A stretch of DNA of 35,171 bases from Bacillota bacterium (GTDB taxonomy: Bacteria > Bacillota > Clostridia > Oscillospirales > Oscillospiraceae), in contig JAQXWB010000001.1 in assembly GCA_029225225.1 (NCBI GenBank), positions 1 to 35,171 on the forward strand. The letters are read 5' to 3'. Of the stretch, positions 7,725 through 15,112 are shown piece after piece (position 1 is the first letter of the stretch; each line of letters starts with the position of its first letter). Made by a program: the position numbers and the translations under genes. Under the pieces are notes generated by a model. The model saw only the letters and a list, made by a program, of their open reading frames with translations, was not told where the DNA came from and did no database searches.

Positions 7725-9187
7725 AACGCGAAAAACTATATGACAGCCTGACCCAAGTCGATGACGACCTTGTGCAGGAGGCGGAGACGCATACCTTCCG
7801 CCGGAAAAAGCGGTTTCGCCTGCTGGGGGCAATCGCGGCGGTGCTTGTTGTTGCGGTCACGGCGGGCATTCTGCTCCATCCCGCGAGCAGTCCGCTGATC
7901 ACAAACGCCTACGCCATTGCCGAGGCACAGTACCCCGAGATGGCGCAGTTTCCCGACTACATGGATTATCTCGACCCCGAGACGATGGAGATCAGCGGCA
8001 AGAACGAGGAGGACTTCTATGAAGCCTATGACGCATGGTATGAAAGCCGGAAAGCGCAGCGGGCGTATGCGGAAAGCTACAGCGCCGACGACCTGTCCGA
8101 CTTCGTCCACAGCAGTACGTTGGAGCTGCTTTCCGGCACGGACGGGGAGAACCGCGTCTATTCGCCTTTGAATGTCTACATGGCGCTTGCTATGCTGGCG
8201 GAGGTCACGGAGGGCGACTCCCGTGCACAGATTCTGTCTCTGCTGGGCGTGGACAGTCTCGACACCCTGCGCACCCGCACTAATGCAATATGGAACGCCA
8301 ACTACCGCGACGACGGTGCAGTGACCAGTCTTTTGGCAAACTCCCTGTGGCTGGACGAGGATATCTCCTATGAGAAGGACACCCTCGAACGGCTGGCAAG
8401 GGACTATTTTGCCTCCTCCTATTCCGGTCAGATGGGCGATCCGGCGTATGACAAAGCGCTGCGGGACTGGCTGAACGAGCAGACGGGCGGCTTGCTTGAG
8501 GAGCAGATCACAGGATTGGAATTCTCGCCCGAGACGGTGTTTGCCCTCGCCTCTACCGTCTATTTCTGCGCCAAATGGCAGGACGAGTTTTCCAAATCCG
8601 CCACCGAGGAAGGAATTTTCCACAGTGCGGACGGCGATGTCCCTTGCGAATTCATGTATCAGAGCGGTTCGGACACCTATTACTGGGGCGAGCAATTCGG
8701 CGCAATCCGCCGCAGCTTTTCGGAGGGCGGGAGCATGTGCTTCCTTCTGCCGGACGAGGGCAAGACCGTGGACGACCTGCTGGAGGATTCAGAGGTGATG
8801 GACTTTATTCTCGCAAACGGCGATTGGGGGAACAGTAAGGACCTCACTGTGCATCAGCGGATTGTGAAATTTGATGTCTCGTCGCAGCTCAATCTGTCGG
8901 AGGGCTTGCAGGCGCTGGGTGTTACGGATGTCTTTGACGCGGCTGCTTCGGACTTCTCACCGCTGACGGGTATGGACGGGTTGTTTCTCTCGCAGGCAAC
9001 GCACGGCGCAAGGGTCGCCATCGACGAGGAGGGCTGCACCGCAGCGGCGTTTACCGTGATGATGGCATGCGGTGCCGCCGAGCCGCCGGAGGAGGAGATC
9101 GACTTCACCCTCGACCGTCCCTTCGTATTTGCAATCACCGGCGAGGACGGACTGCCGCTCTTTATCGGCGTTGTCAACCAACCGTAA
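7721..9187 (+). CDS. Membrane-anchored serpin coupled to an ECF sigma factor
   Basis: A 488-residue protein in three parts: a cytoplasmic acidic then basic N-terminus (about 1-32), one membrane segment (about 33-53), and an extracellular serpin domain from about residue 95 to the end. Serpin marks include NRVYSPLNVYMALAMLAEVT, ANSLWLDEDI, STVYFCAKWQDEF and the C-terminal DRPFVFAITGEDGLPLFIGVV. The reactive-centre hinge EEGCTAAAFT (436-445) keeps the short side chains of inhibitory serpins, although P14 is Cys and P9 is Phe. Counting from P17=Glu436 puts the scissile pair at Ala452-Ala453, and PPE then falls at P3'-P5' as in alpha-1-antitrypsin. GGAG lies 7 bases before the ATG. The N-terminus, absent from ordinary serpins, is probably the sigma-binding part. 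Protease inhibition outside the cell, perhaps also sensing, is inferred. Confidence 0.9.
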   Translation: MKREKLYDSLTQVDDDLVQEAETHTFRRKKRFRLLGAIAAVLVVAVTAGILLHPASSPLITNAYAIAEAQYPEMAQFPDYMDYLDPETMEISGKNEEDFYEAYDAWYESRKAQRAYAESYSADDLSDFVHSSTLELLSGTDGENRVYSPLNVYMALAMLAEVTEGDSRAQILSLLGVDSLDTLRTRTNAIWNANYRDDGAVTSLLANSLWLDEDISYEKDTLERLARDYFASSYSGQMGDPAYDKALRDWLNEQTGGLLEEQITGLEFSPETVFALASTVYFCAKWQDEFSKSATEEGIFHSADGDVPCEFMYQSGSDTYYWGEQFGAIRRSFSEGGSMCFLLPDEGKTVDDLLEDSEVMDFILANGDWGNSKDLTVHQRIVKFDVSSQLNLSEGLQALGVTDVFDAAASDFSPLTGMDGLFLSQATHGARVAIDEEGCTAAAFTVMMACGAAEPPEEEIDFTLDRPFVFAITGEDGLPLFIGVVNQP

Positions 9188-9189
9188 CG

Positions 9190-9405
9190 CTTTCGCAATG
9201 ACACGGAAAGGATACCCCATTTGTCATTGCGAGACCAGTGCGCACACTGGTCGTGGCAATCTCAGACTTCCAAGTCTGTACGCACTTGCTGCTTCCTGCA
9301 CAAGATTGCCACGTCGCTTCGCTCCTCGCAATGACACGGAGAGGCAACCCTTATTTGTCATTGCGAGACCAGTGTGCGCACTGGTCTCATAATGACAAGA
9401 CGAGA
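9190..9405. repeat. Intergenic palindromic-repeat block
   Basis: Begins three bases after the serpin stop with a truncated right end (TTCGCAATGACA), followed by a full palindromic unit from TGTCATTGCGAGACCAGTG (from 9221) to CTCGCAATGACA (to about 9344), and then another half unit with a GACCAGTGTGCGCACTGGTC tip that ends in a decayed TCATAATGACA. Confidence 0.85.
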
Positions 9406-9427
9406 ACCCCCTCGTGTCATGAAACAT

Positions 9428-9462
9428 CCCCCGAAAATGGCGCTATGCGTCATTTTCGGGGG
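9428..9462 (-). terminator. Hairpin downstream of the glycosyltransferase gene
   Basis: CCCCCGAAAATG (9428-9439) pairs perfectly with CATTTTCGGGGG (9451-9462) around an 11-base loop, eight bases after the minus-strand stop. On the minus strand only ATGTTTC follows, so the U-run is weak; it is still the likely transcript end. Confidence 0.6.
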
Positions 9463-9470
9463 ACTTATCG

Positions 9471-10397
9471 TTACTTTCCTGTTTCCTTGCCGCAGGTGTC
9501 CGCGACGATGTAGCGGGGGCGGTCCTTGATCTCCTCGTAGATATTGCCGAGATAATAGCCGATGATCCCGAGGCTGAGCATAATCAGGCTGCCGAGGAAG
9601 AGCAGCAGGATGATGACCGTGGTGAAACCGCCCAGCGCGATGCCCATGAACTTCTGCACCAATGCGATCACGCCCATCACCAGAGAGACGAACAGCGTCA
9701 GTATACCGAAGATCGTGACAAGGTGCAGCGGCAGTGCGGTAAAGGCGGTGATGTTGGACAAGGCGTATTTCATCAGCGACCATGTCGACCACTTCGACTC
9801 CCCTGCCGTCCGCTCGCGCACCTCGTAGCTGACCTCCGCCGTGCGGAAGCCGACCCACGACGACAGGGCGCGGAAGAATGCCCGTTTTTCCCGCATGGTC
9901 AGGATCACGTTCACCGCCTTGCGGTCGAGCAGCTTAAAATCGGAGGCGCGGGACATATCCACCTTCGTCGCGCGGCTGATCATCGAATAAAACAGCTTGG
10001 CGGACAGGCGGTGCAGCGCGCTCTCCTTGCCGCGGTCGGACTTGACGCCCTCGATCACCTCGGCACCCTGCTCCCACAGGCGGTACATTTCAATCAGCTT
10101 CTCGGGCGGATGCTGTAAGTCGCAGTCGATCACCGCCACGCAGTCGCCCTTGGCGTGCTGCAAGCCGGCAAAGATCGCCGCCTCCTTGCCGAAATTCCGC
10201 GAAAAGCGCACGCCGCGCACTGCCTCATGCTGCTTCGACGCCGCCTCGATCTGCACCCATGTGGCATCCTTGGAGCCGTCGTCCACAAAAATCAGCTCAT
10301 GGGGGATCTTCTCCTGCGCCAGCAATGCAGTGATCTGCGCCGCTGCGATCGGCACCATCTCCTGCTCGCAATAGGCAGGAATAACCACGGACAGCAT
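9471..10397 (-). CDS. Family 2 glycosyltransferase of the polyprenyl-phosphate (DPM1/GtrB-like) type
   Basis: A 308-residue protein expected to transfer a sugar from a nucleotide donor to polyprenyl phosphate at the inner membrane face. The GT-A domain opens SVVIPAYCEQEMV, followed by FVDDGSKDAT (37-46), GVRFSRNFGKEAAIFAGL and the DxD-like metal site DCDLQHPP (91-98). Two membrane segments lie towards the C-terminus (LVTIFGILTLFVSLVMGVIAL and TTVIILLLFLGSLIMLSLGII), followed by YYLGNIYEEIKDRPRYIV, all typical of the GtrB/DPM1 branch. The start at 10397 is favoured by GGAGGTGAGG 4-5 bases upstream; a 22-codon longer frame would swallow this site. It stands alone with its own promoter, so its acceptor and sugar cannot be named. 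Confidence 0.92.
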   Translation of the reverse strand: MLSVVIPAYCEQEMVPIAAAQITALLAQEKIPHELIFVDDGSKDATWVQIEAASKQHEAVRGVRFSRNFGKEAAIFAGLQHAKGDCVAVIDCDLQHPPEKLIEMYRLWEQGAEVIEGVKSDRGKESALHRLSAKLFYSMISRATKVDMSRASDFKLLDRKAVNVILTMREKRAFFRALSSWVGFRTAEVSYEVRERTAGESKWSTWSLMKYALSNITAFTALPLHLVTIFGILTLFVSLVMGVIALVQKFMGIALGGFTTVIILLLFLGSLIMLSLGIIGYYLGNIYEEIKDRPRYIVADTCGKETGK

Positions 10398-10434
10398 AAA
10401 CCTCACCTCCGAAATGTTCTCGTTTCTTTTTCCC

Positions 10435-10463
10435 ATTTTATTGCCGTTTTCCGCATTTGTCAA
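10435..10463 (-). promoter_or_regulatory. Sigma-A promoter of the glycosyltransferase gene
   Basis: On the minus strand TTGACA (10458-10463) and TAAAAT (10435-10440) with a 17-base spacer, 38 bases before the start codon. Confidence 0.8.
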
Positions 10464-10510
10464 CCTTTCTCATTGCCCACACCCATGAAATGTGATATAC
10501 TAATAAAACC

Positions 10511-10815
10511 AGTGAACAGTGAATAGTGAATAACGAAGGAGCGCTCCGCGCGGATTAAAAAACGGGCGGCTGATAGCCGCCCCAACCGCCTGAACCGAGA
10601 GATTACACGTAGGGGCGGCTATCAGCCGCCAGGTGCAGGAAGTACCGAGTGCGTACAAACCTACAGCCGGAGATTGCCACGACCGGTGCGCGGCCCTTCG
10701 CGACGAAGGAGCGTTACGGATGCGGCGTACCCCTTGCGGGTAGTGTGCGCACCGGTCTCGCAATGACAAGTTAGGGACGCTTTTCCGTGTTTCATTGTTC
10801 ACTATTCACCATTCA
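10511..10815. repeat. Intergenic mosaic repeat block
   Basis: AGTGAACAGTGAATAGTGAATA, GGAGCGCTCC module, the inverted GGGCGGCTGATAGCCGCCCC pair (about 10564-10583 and 10612-10632), then a palindromic-unit right half whose tip GACCGGTGCGC...GCGCACCGGTC is split by a further segment with CGACGAAGGAGCGTTACGG and ACCCCTTGCGGGT. The same inserted segment recurs inside the portal gene near 32500. The block closes with the complement of the opening minisatellite (to about 10816). Confidence 0.85.
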
Positions 10816-10839
10816 CTAAAACCAAACACGGAGGCGCAT

Positions 10840-11844
10840 ATGAAAAAGGTTTTAATGCTCGGCACGGGCGGGACGATTGCTTCGGAGATGACGCACAGCG
10901 GCTTGACGCCGGCATTGACGAGCGAACAGCTTGTGGAAAATGTGCCGGAGATCTCAAACATGTGCGAGGTGACCTGCCGTCAGCTCTTTTCCATTGACTC
11001 GACGAACATCACGCCCGCTCACTGGCTGATGATTGCGAAGGAAATTCAAGCGTCGTTTGATGAATTTGACGGCTTTGTGATCGCCCACGGCACGGATACG
11101 ATGGCTTACACCGCCGCCGCGCTCTCCTATCTGATTCAGTATTCCCCGAAGCCCATCGTTTTAACGGGCGCGCAGAAGCCGATCCTCTTTGAGAACACCG
11201 ACTCCAAAACGAATCTTGCCGACGCGTTTCGGGTGGCAGTGTCCAATCTGTGCGGCGTGCTGCTGGTCTTTAACGGGCGAGTCATTCTCGGCACGCGCGC
11301 CCGCAAGACAAGGACGACGAGCCTACAGGCGTTTTCGAGCATCAACTATCCCTTGCTGGCGGTGCTGCAAAACGGCTTCCTGATGGAATATATCCGTCCC
11401 GCTTCGCTGCCGCAGCCGCGGTTTTATGACCGCCTGAACACGCGTGTCGGGCTGATGAAGATGATCCCGGGCGCGGACTGCGGACTGCTGTCCTATCTTT
11501 TGGCGCACAACGACGCGGTGATCGTCGAGAGCTACGGCGTGGGCGGTCTGCCGTCGTATCAGGGCAGCGGCTTCTTCGATGTGCTCCGCAGCGCGATTGA
11601 CGAGGGGAAGACCATCGTCATGACCACGCAGGTGCAAAACGAGGGCAGCAATTTGGCGGTCTATGACGTCGGCTTCCACCTCAAAAACGACCTGCATCTG
11701 CTCGAAGCCTACGACATGACGACGGAGGCAGCCGTGGCGAAGCTGATGTGGATTCTCGGGCAGACGAAGGACGCCGACGAGATTCGCCGCCTGTTCTGCA
11801 CACCCGTGGCCTATGACCTGCTCTATCTCAAGGAGGAGACATAA
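10840..11844 (+). CDS. ansA: Type I L-asparaginase (cytoplasmic)
   Basis: A 334-residue enzyme that hydrolyses asparagine to aspartate and ammonia. The first catalytic motif GTGGTIAS is at residues 8-15 (nucleophile Thr12) and the second, HGTDTM, at 83-88 (Thr85, Asp86). TGAQKPI follows at the expected distance with the conserved Lys. No signal peptide is seen, so it is the cytoplasmic type. The start is fixed by GGAGG 6-7 bases upstream and by the motif position; an upstream in-frame ATG lies in repeat DNA. A DUF2284 gene follows after one base, so the two form an operon. The product would feed aspartate into the threonine/lysine genes further right, but no direct link is visible. Confidence 0.92.
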   Translation: MKKVLMLGTGGTIASEMTHSGLTPALTSEQLVENVPEISNMCEVTCRQLFSIDSTNITPAHWLMIAKEIQASFDEFDGFVIAHGTDTMAYTAAALSYLIQYSPKPIVLTGAQKPILFENTDSKTNLADAFRVAVSNLCGVLLVFNGRVILGTRARKTRTTSLQAFSSINYPLLAVLQNGFLMEYIRPASLPQPRFYDRLNTRVGLMKMIPGADCGLLSYLLAHNDAVIVESYGVGGLPSYQGSGFFDVLRSAIDEGKTIVMTTQVQNEGSNLAVYDVGFHLKNDLHLLEAYDMTTEAAVAKLMWILGQTKDADEIRRLFCTPVAYDLLYLKEET

Positions 11845-11845
11845 C

Positions 11846-12409
11846 ATGGATCGCGCACTTTTGGAGCGGCAGCTTGCGGAGCTTCCGCTGGCGCAATATG
11901 AATTTTTTGAGACGGAGGAACTGGAATTCTCCGAACGCATCCGCACGGTTTGCGAGGCTGAATGTCCGCGCTACGGAAAAACATGGGCGTGCCCTCCTGC
12001 GGTCGGCACGGTGGGGGAGTGTAAAGCGCGCTGCCTCCGCTATCCCGAGGGGCTGCTTCTGGTCACGCTGACCGAGGTCGAGGACATCGCGGACATGGAG
12101 GAGACGCTTGCCACCCGTCCGGCGCACGAGGCGCTCACCCACGAGGCTGCCGCGCTTCTTCGGGCGCAAGGGCTGGAGGTTATGGGGCTTTCCACGGATT
12201 CCTGCGCGATCTGCCCAAAATGCAGCTATCCGAACGCCCCCTGCCGCCATCCGGAGCAGATGTACCCCTGCGTCGAGAGCCACGGCATTGTCGTGACGGC
12301 GCTGGCGGAAAAGCACGGCATCGACTACCTCTACGGCGGCAACGTCGTGACATGGTTCTCTCTGCTGCTCTACCGTGAGGAACGCGGGGATGCTATGGGG
12401 GAATCGTGA
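11846..12409 (+). CDS. DUF2284 predicted metal-binding protein
   Basis: A 187-residue cysteine-rich protein of a family usually annotated as predicted metal-binding; its reaction is unknown. The N-terminal part has CEAECPRYGKTWACPPAVG, with three Cys spaced as a metal or Fe-S ligand set, and the C-terminal half has CAICPKCSYPNAPCRHP and a further MYPCVES, which give at least five more Cys. The end carries GIDYLYGGNVVTWFSLLLY, conserved in the family. No membrane segment or signal is seen. It starts one base after the asparaginase stop, with AGGAGG 7 bases before its ATG inside the asparaginase tail, so the two are coupled. An Fe-S-binding role is an inference from the Cys pattern. Confidence 0.85.
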   Translation: MDRALLERQLAELPLAQYEFFETEELEFSERIRTVCEAECPRYGKTWACPPAVGTVGECKARCLRYPEGLLLVTLTEVEDIADMEETLATRPAHEALTHEAAALLRAQGLEVMGLSTDSCAICPKCSYPNAPCRHPEQMYPCVESHGIVVTALAEKHGIDYLYGGNVVTWFSLLLYREERGDAMGES

Positions 12410-12437
12410 ATCGCTTTCTGTTTCCGGCTGCTTTGTT

Positions 12438-12740
12438 CGCACATGGTGGTTCCTGCACGAGATTGCCACGACCAGTGTGCGCACTGGTCTCGCAATGACA
12501 GATTAGGGTAGCTTTCCGTGTCATTGCGAGGAGCGAAGCGACGTGGCAATCTCCGGCTGCTGTCTTGTACGCAGTTGGTAGTGCCTGCACGGGCGGCTAC
12601 GAAATATGTCACAGCCAACGCCGTAGGGGCGGATAGTATCCGCCGGCGTGCAGGGACTACCGACTGCATACTGATTTGTTCGTCTACACTGTCTGCCGCT
12701 TACGCGGTCTTAGGGGACATGTCCCCGCCCTACAACGTGG
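12438..12740. repeat. Intergenic mosaic repeat block
   Basis: Right half of a palindromic unit with a GACCAGTGTGCGCACTGGTC tip (12470-12489), left half TGTCATTGCGAGGAGCGAAGC (from about 12521), a GTAGGGGCGGATAGTATCCGCC arm, and the CTGCCGCTTACGCGGTCTTAG / GGGGACATGTCCCCGCCCTAC module also seen near 4680. Confidence 0.85.
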
Positions 12741-12781
12741 CAAGAGGGACGGGTTCCTTGCCGATCCACGCAAATCGCGGG

Positions 12782-12810
12782 TTGACAAATCCTTTCTTTC
12801 TCGTTATACT
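12782..12810 (+). promoter_or_regulatory. Sigma-A promoter of the thiT leader
   Basis: TTGACA (12782-12787), 17-base spacer, TATACT (12805-12810): a consensus-quality promoter ending about 25 bases before the riboswitch. Confidence 0.88.
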
Positions 12811-12834
12811 ATATTCGACCGCAAACAACACCTT

Positions 12835-12926
12835 TCTTCGGGGGGTCGGATGCTTCCGGCTGAGATTGGGCGAACAGACGCCCTGACCCGCAGACCTGAT
12901 ACGGTTCATACCGTCGTAGGGAAAGA
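12835..12926 (+). ncRNA. TPP riboswitch (THI element)
   Basis: Conserved blocks occur in the right order: GGGGGG in the first junction, CTGAGAT in the pyrimidine-sensing helix (12861-12867), the TGACCC-GCAG-ACCTGAT segment (about 12885-12901) and CCGTCGTAGGGAA (12911-12923). TCTT (12835-12838) and AAGA (12923-12926) can close P1. It senses thiamine pyrophosphate and controls thiT downstream. Confidence 0.95.
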
Positions 12927-12938
12927 TGGGAGCGTTTC

Positions 12939-12982
12939 TTCCGCTTTGCTTTCCGAGAACGGGTTGCATTGCGGAATTTTTT
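12939..12982 (+). terminator. Expression-platform terminator of the TPP riboswitch
   Basis: TTCCGC (12939-12944) pairs with GCGGAA (12971-12976), directly followed by six T (12977-12982); inner GC pairs extend it. Alternative pairing of GGAAAG (12920-12925, end of the aptamer) with CTTTCC (12949-12954) would enclose the left arm and could act as antiterminator without ligand. This implies transcription stops when TPP is abundant. Confidence 0.7.
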
Positions 12983-12999
12983 GTTTGGGAGTGTTTTTC

Positions 13000-13569
13000 A
13001 TGCAAAACAAGCACCTGCGCGCCCTCTGTGAGTGCGCAATCTTCGTCGCGGCAGCCATCGCGCTGAGCTATCTCAAGATCCCCATCGGACTGTCCTTCGG
13101 CGGTTTCGGCGGCTCGATTGATCTTGTCATGATCCCGTTGATCCTTTGCGCTATGCGTTGGGGTCTCGGCTGGGGTCTTGGCTCGGGTCTGGTCTTCGGC
13201 ACGCTGAAATTCTTCTTCGCGGAGGGATTCGCCATCAACTGGGCGTCCATGCTCCTCGACTACAGCATCGCCTACATGTTTGTCGGCTTTGCCGGTCTTT
13301 TCCGCCGCAAGGGCAACCTCACTTGGCTTGCCGCGCTGGTCGGCTGCTTCGGCCGCTTCCTGATCCATTTCATCAGCGGCGTGACGATCTATGCGGAATA
13401 TGTCTCTCCGATCTTCGGTTGGAACGGCTCAAGTCCCGTCATTTACTCGATCCTGTACAACGGCTCTTATATGCTGCCCAACACCGTGATTGCTGTTGTG
13501 ATCTGCGCGCTGCTTCAATTCCCGCTGAAAAAATATCTTTGCGGCGAGGACATGGCGAAGCGGAGCTGA
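13000..13569 (+). CDS. thiT: ThiT, substrate-binding (S) component of a thiamine ECF transporter
   Basis: A 189-residue integral membrane protein that binds thiamine and docks on the shared ECF energising module, whose genes are not in this window. About six membrane segments are visible, and family-typical stretches include SYLKIPIGLSFGGFGGSID near the N-terminus and FGRFLIHFISGVTIYAEY, the region that builds the thiamine site with aromatic residues. The TPP riboswitch directly upstream strongly supports the substrate. GGGAG lies about 9-10 bases before the ATG; longer in-frame starts would run through the riboswitch and are rejected. It is monocistronic with a terminator after it. Together with BioY it suggests vitamin scavenging. 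Confidence 0.95.
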   Translation: MQNKHLRALCECAIFVAAAIALSYLKIPIGLSFGGFGGSIDLVMIPLILCAMRWGLGWGLGSGLVFGTLKFFFAEGFAINWASMLLDYSIAYMFVGFAGLFRRKGNLTWLAALVGCFGRFLIHFISGVTIYAEYVSPIFGWNGSSPVIYSILYNGSYMLPNTVIAVVICALLQFPLKKYLCGEDMAKRS

Positions 13570-13647
13570 ATAACGCAGCAGCGGCGCTCTTGATTTATCC
13601 GGAGCTTCCCCAAAAGGCTTTACATCTGTCGAAAAATGTTGTAAAAT

Positions 13648-13682
13648 AGAGCCGATATCTGCGGATACGGCTCTGTTTTTTT
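13648..13682 (+). terminator. Terminator downstream of thiT
   Basis: AGAGCCG (13648-13654) pairs with CGGCTCT (13668-13674), with TATC/GATA pairing inside the loop, followed by seven T at 13676-13682. Confidence 0.88.
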
Positions 13683-13724
13683 ACATATTCAAATTGGCAA
13701 CACAGAATGATGGAGGTGGGCAGG

Positions 13725-14531
13725 ATGTATTGTCTGCGCTGCGGGAGAGAGGTTCCCGATGGGGTTTCTTTCTGCGAGGAGTGCGAAAAAACGGTGCGCG
13801 AGCCGTTGGAGGAGTCTCCGTATTTAAGCACGCGCGTCATCCTTCCCGCACAGGTCGGCGCGGCAACGAGAACGCCGCCGAAGCCCGTAAAGCTCCCGGA
13901 AAAAAAGCAGGAGCGCAAAGGCACGCACCGTCTCAAGGTCGCCGTGACGCTGCTTTCGATTCTCTGCGCGCTGCTGGCCGCCGCCTGCGGCTACGGTGTG
14001 AAGCTCTACTTAGATAGCGCCCGCGAGCACACCCTTTTGCTTTCGCAGCAAGAGGAAAACCAGCGCCTGCAAAATCAGCTTAGCAATAAGGAGAATGAGA
14101 TTACCGAGCAGAAGGACAAGGTATCGCAGCTCTCGGCGCGGCTGACCGAAATGGAGGACGAGATCACGCGGCTGGAGCAGGAGATCAACACCTACCGTAT
14201 GCAAGGCTCGGAGATTGACCAATCCCTGCGGGAGTTGCAGGAGGACAATTTGCAGCTGACCGAGGAGAATGAGGCCTACGCCGCGCAGGTTGAAGCGCTG
14301 GAAAAGCAGGAGAAAACCCTGAAGGACAAGATCACCGCTTTAGAGAGCCGCAACGCCACGCTGGAGCAGCTTTCAAGCTTTATCGACCGCCATGTCGTGT
14401 TCATTGAAAACGACGGGACGAACTATTACCACAGCTATTGGTGCAGCCGCTTCAAAAAGCAAAGCTACTGGGCGTACAGCACCAATTTGGCGATCGCGCA
14501 GGGCTATACGCCTTGCCCGGACTGCCAATAA
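13725..14531 (+). CDS. Zinc-ribbon, membrane, coiled-coil protein with a C-terminal Cys motif
   Basis: A 268-residue protein I cannot name. An N-terminal zinc ribbon has Cys3, Cys6, Cys17 and Cys20 (two CxxC pairs). A Pro/Lys-rich linker leads to one membrane segment at about 70-90, followed by a long coiled coil (about 104-215) full of Glu/Gln/Leu heptads. The C-terminus (235-268) has YHSYWC and GYTPCPDCQ, giving Cys240, Cys264 and Cys267 with His236. That pattern resembles the small domain found at the end of some extracellular nucleases and surface proteins with an AxxxGYxPCxxC ending. Topology with the zinc ribbon inside and the coiled coil outside is inferred from the basic residues before the membrane segment. 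GGAGGTGGG upstream fixes the start. Signalling or envelope-structural roles are possible. Confidence 0.8.
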   Translation: MYCLRCGREVPDGVSFCEECEKTVREPLEESPYLSTRVILPAQVGAATRTPPKPVKLPEKKQERKGTHRLKVAVTLLSILCALLAAACGYGVKLYLDSAREHTLLLSQQEENQRLQNQLSNKENEITEQKDKVSQLSARLTEMEDEITRLEQEINTYRMQGSEIDQSLRELQEDNLQLTEENEAYAAQVEALEKQEKTLKDKITALESRNATLEQLSSFIDRHVVFIENDGTNYYHSYWCSRFKKQSYWAYSTNLAIAQGYTPCPDCQ

Positions 14532-14583
14532 AGCTTGCATTTTGTCCTGCGAGCTACTATCATTTCCCAATGAGGTGAGATTT

Positions 14584-15054
14584 ATGAAACCAACGCTCCG
14601 GCGGCATGATTGGCTCATCGCGCTCACGGTCTGTCTCGCCTTTGGCGGCGTCGGCGCGGCGTTTATCCTGTGCTTTTTGATCGGCTTCGGGCTGCATACC
14701 TTCATCGGCAAGGAGGCGCTCTATATCGCCTTCGGCCTGCAGGCGCTCAATCTCGCGGTCATCCGCGTGCGGGAGCGGCAGCTTCGGCTGGGCGGCGCGC
14801 CTACGGCATCGGTGAAAATGCGCCGCGTGCATTTGTGCTTTGCTTGGTTTTGGCGCATCGGCGCGGTCTGCCTGCTGTTCTCGCTGGTTCTGGCGATCTG
14901 CGGCATCAGCTTCAGCAGTCTTTGGGTGCGCATTCCCTGCGTCGTCGGCACCATCCTGACGCCGCTCGGCTGGCTTGGCGCGCTGGCCTCCTTCCACCGC
15001 CGCAGACAGGCGGCGCTTGTGGCATCGGAGCGGCAAGCAATCGCATCCGCCTAA
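14584..15054 (+). CDS. Small multi-pass membrane protein of unknown function
   Basis: A 156-residue hydrophobic protein with about four membrane segments: LIALTVCLAFGGVGAAFILC, ALYIAFGLQALNLAVI, IGAVCLLFSLVLAICGI and VVGTILTPLGWLGALASF, with positively charged loops between and after them (RVRERQLRLGG, HRRRQ). I do not recognise a family. GAGGTGAG lies 5 bases before the ATG. It follows the coiled-coil protein with a 52-base gap and no strong terminator in between, so the two could share a transcript. Coding is supported by length, RBS and codon use similar to neighbours. Confidence 0.7.
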   Translation: MKPTLRRHDWLIALTVCLAFGGVGAAFILCFLIGFGLHTFIGKEALYIAFGLQALNLAVIRVRERQLRLGGAPTASVKMRRVHLCFAWFWRIGAVCLLFSLVLAICGISFSSLWVRIPCVVGTILTPLGWLGALASFHRRRQAALVASERQAIASA

Positions 15055-15073
15055 GAAAGACAAAAAATTAGGA

Positions 15074-15102
15074 TTGCATTTTCCCGCAACCCGTGCTATA
15101 CT
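15074..15102 (+). promoter_or_regulatory. Sigma-A promoter of tRNA-Gly
   Basis: TTGCAT (15074-15079), 17-base spacer, TATACT (15097-15102), ten bases before the mature tRNA. Confidence 0.8.
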
Positions 15103-15112
15103 ATATAGGCAC

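Noticed and set aside
7721-7880. Idea that the serpin N-terminus is a cleavable signal peptide
   Set aside because: More than 30 residues, mostly charged, precede the membrane segment, and a similar opening is seen in the partner of the other sigma gene, which favours a membrane anchor with a cytoplasmic tip.
9721-10118. 131-codon plus-strand frame opposite the glycosyltransferase gene
   Set aside because: Antisense shadow of a clear GT2 gene, with no ribosome site or motif.
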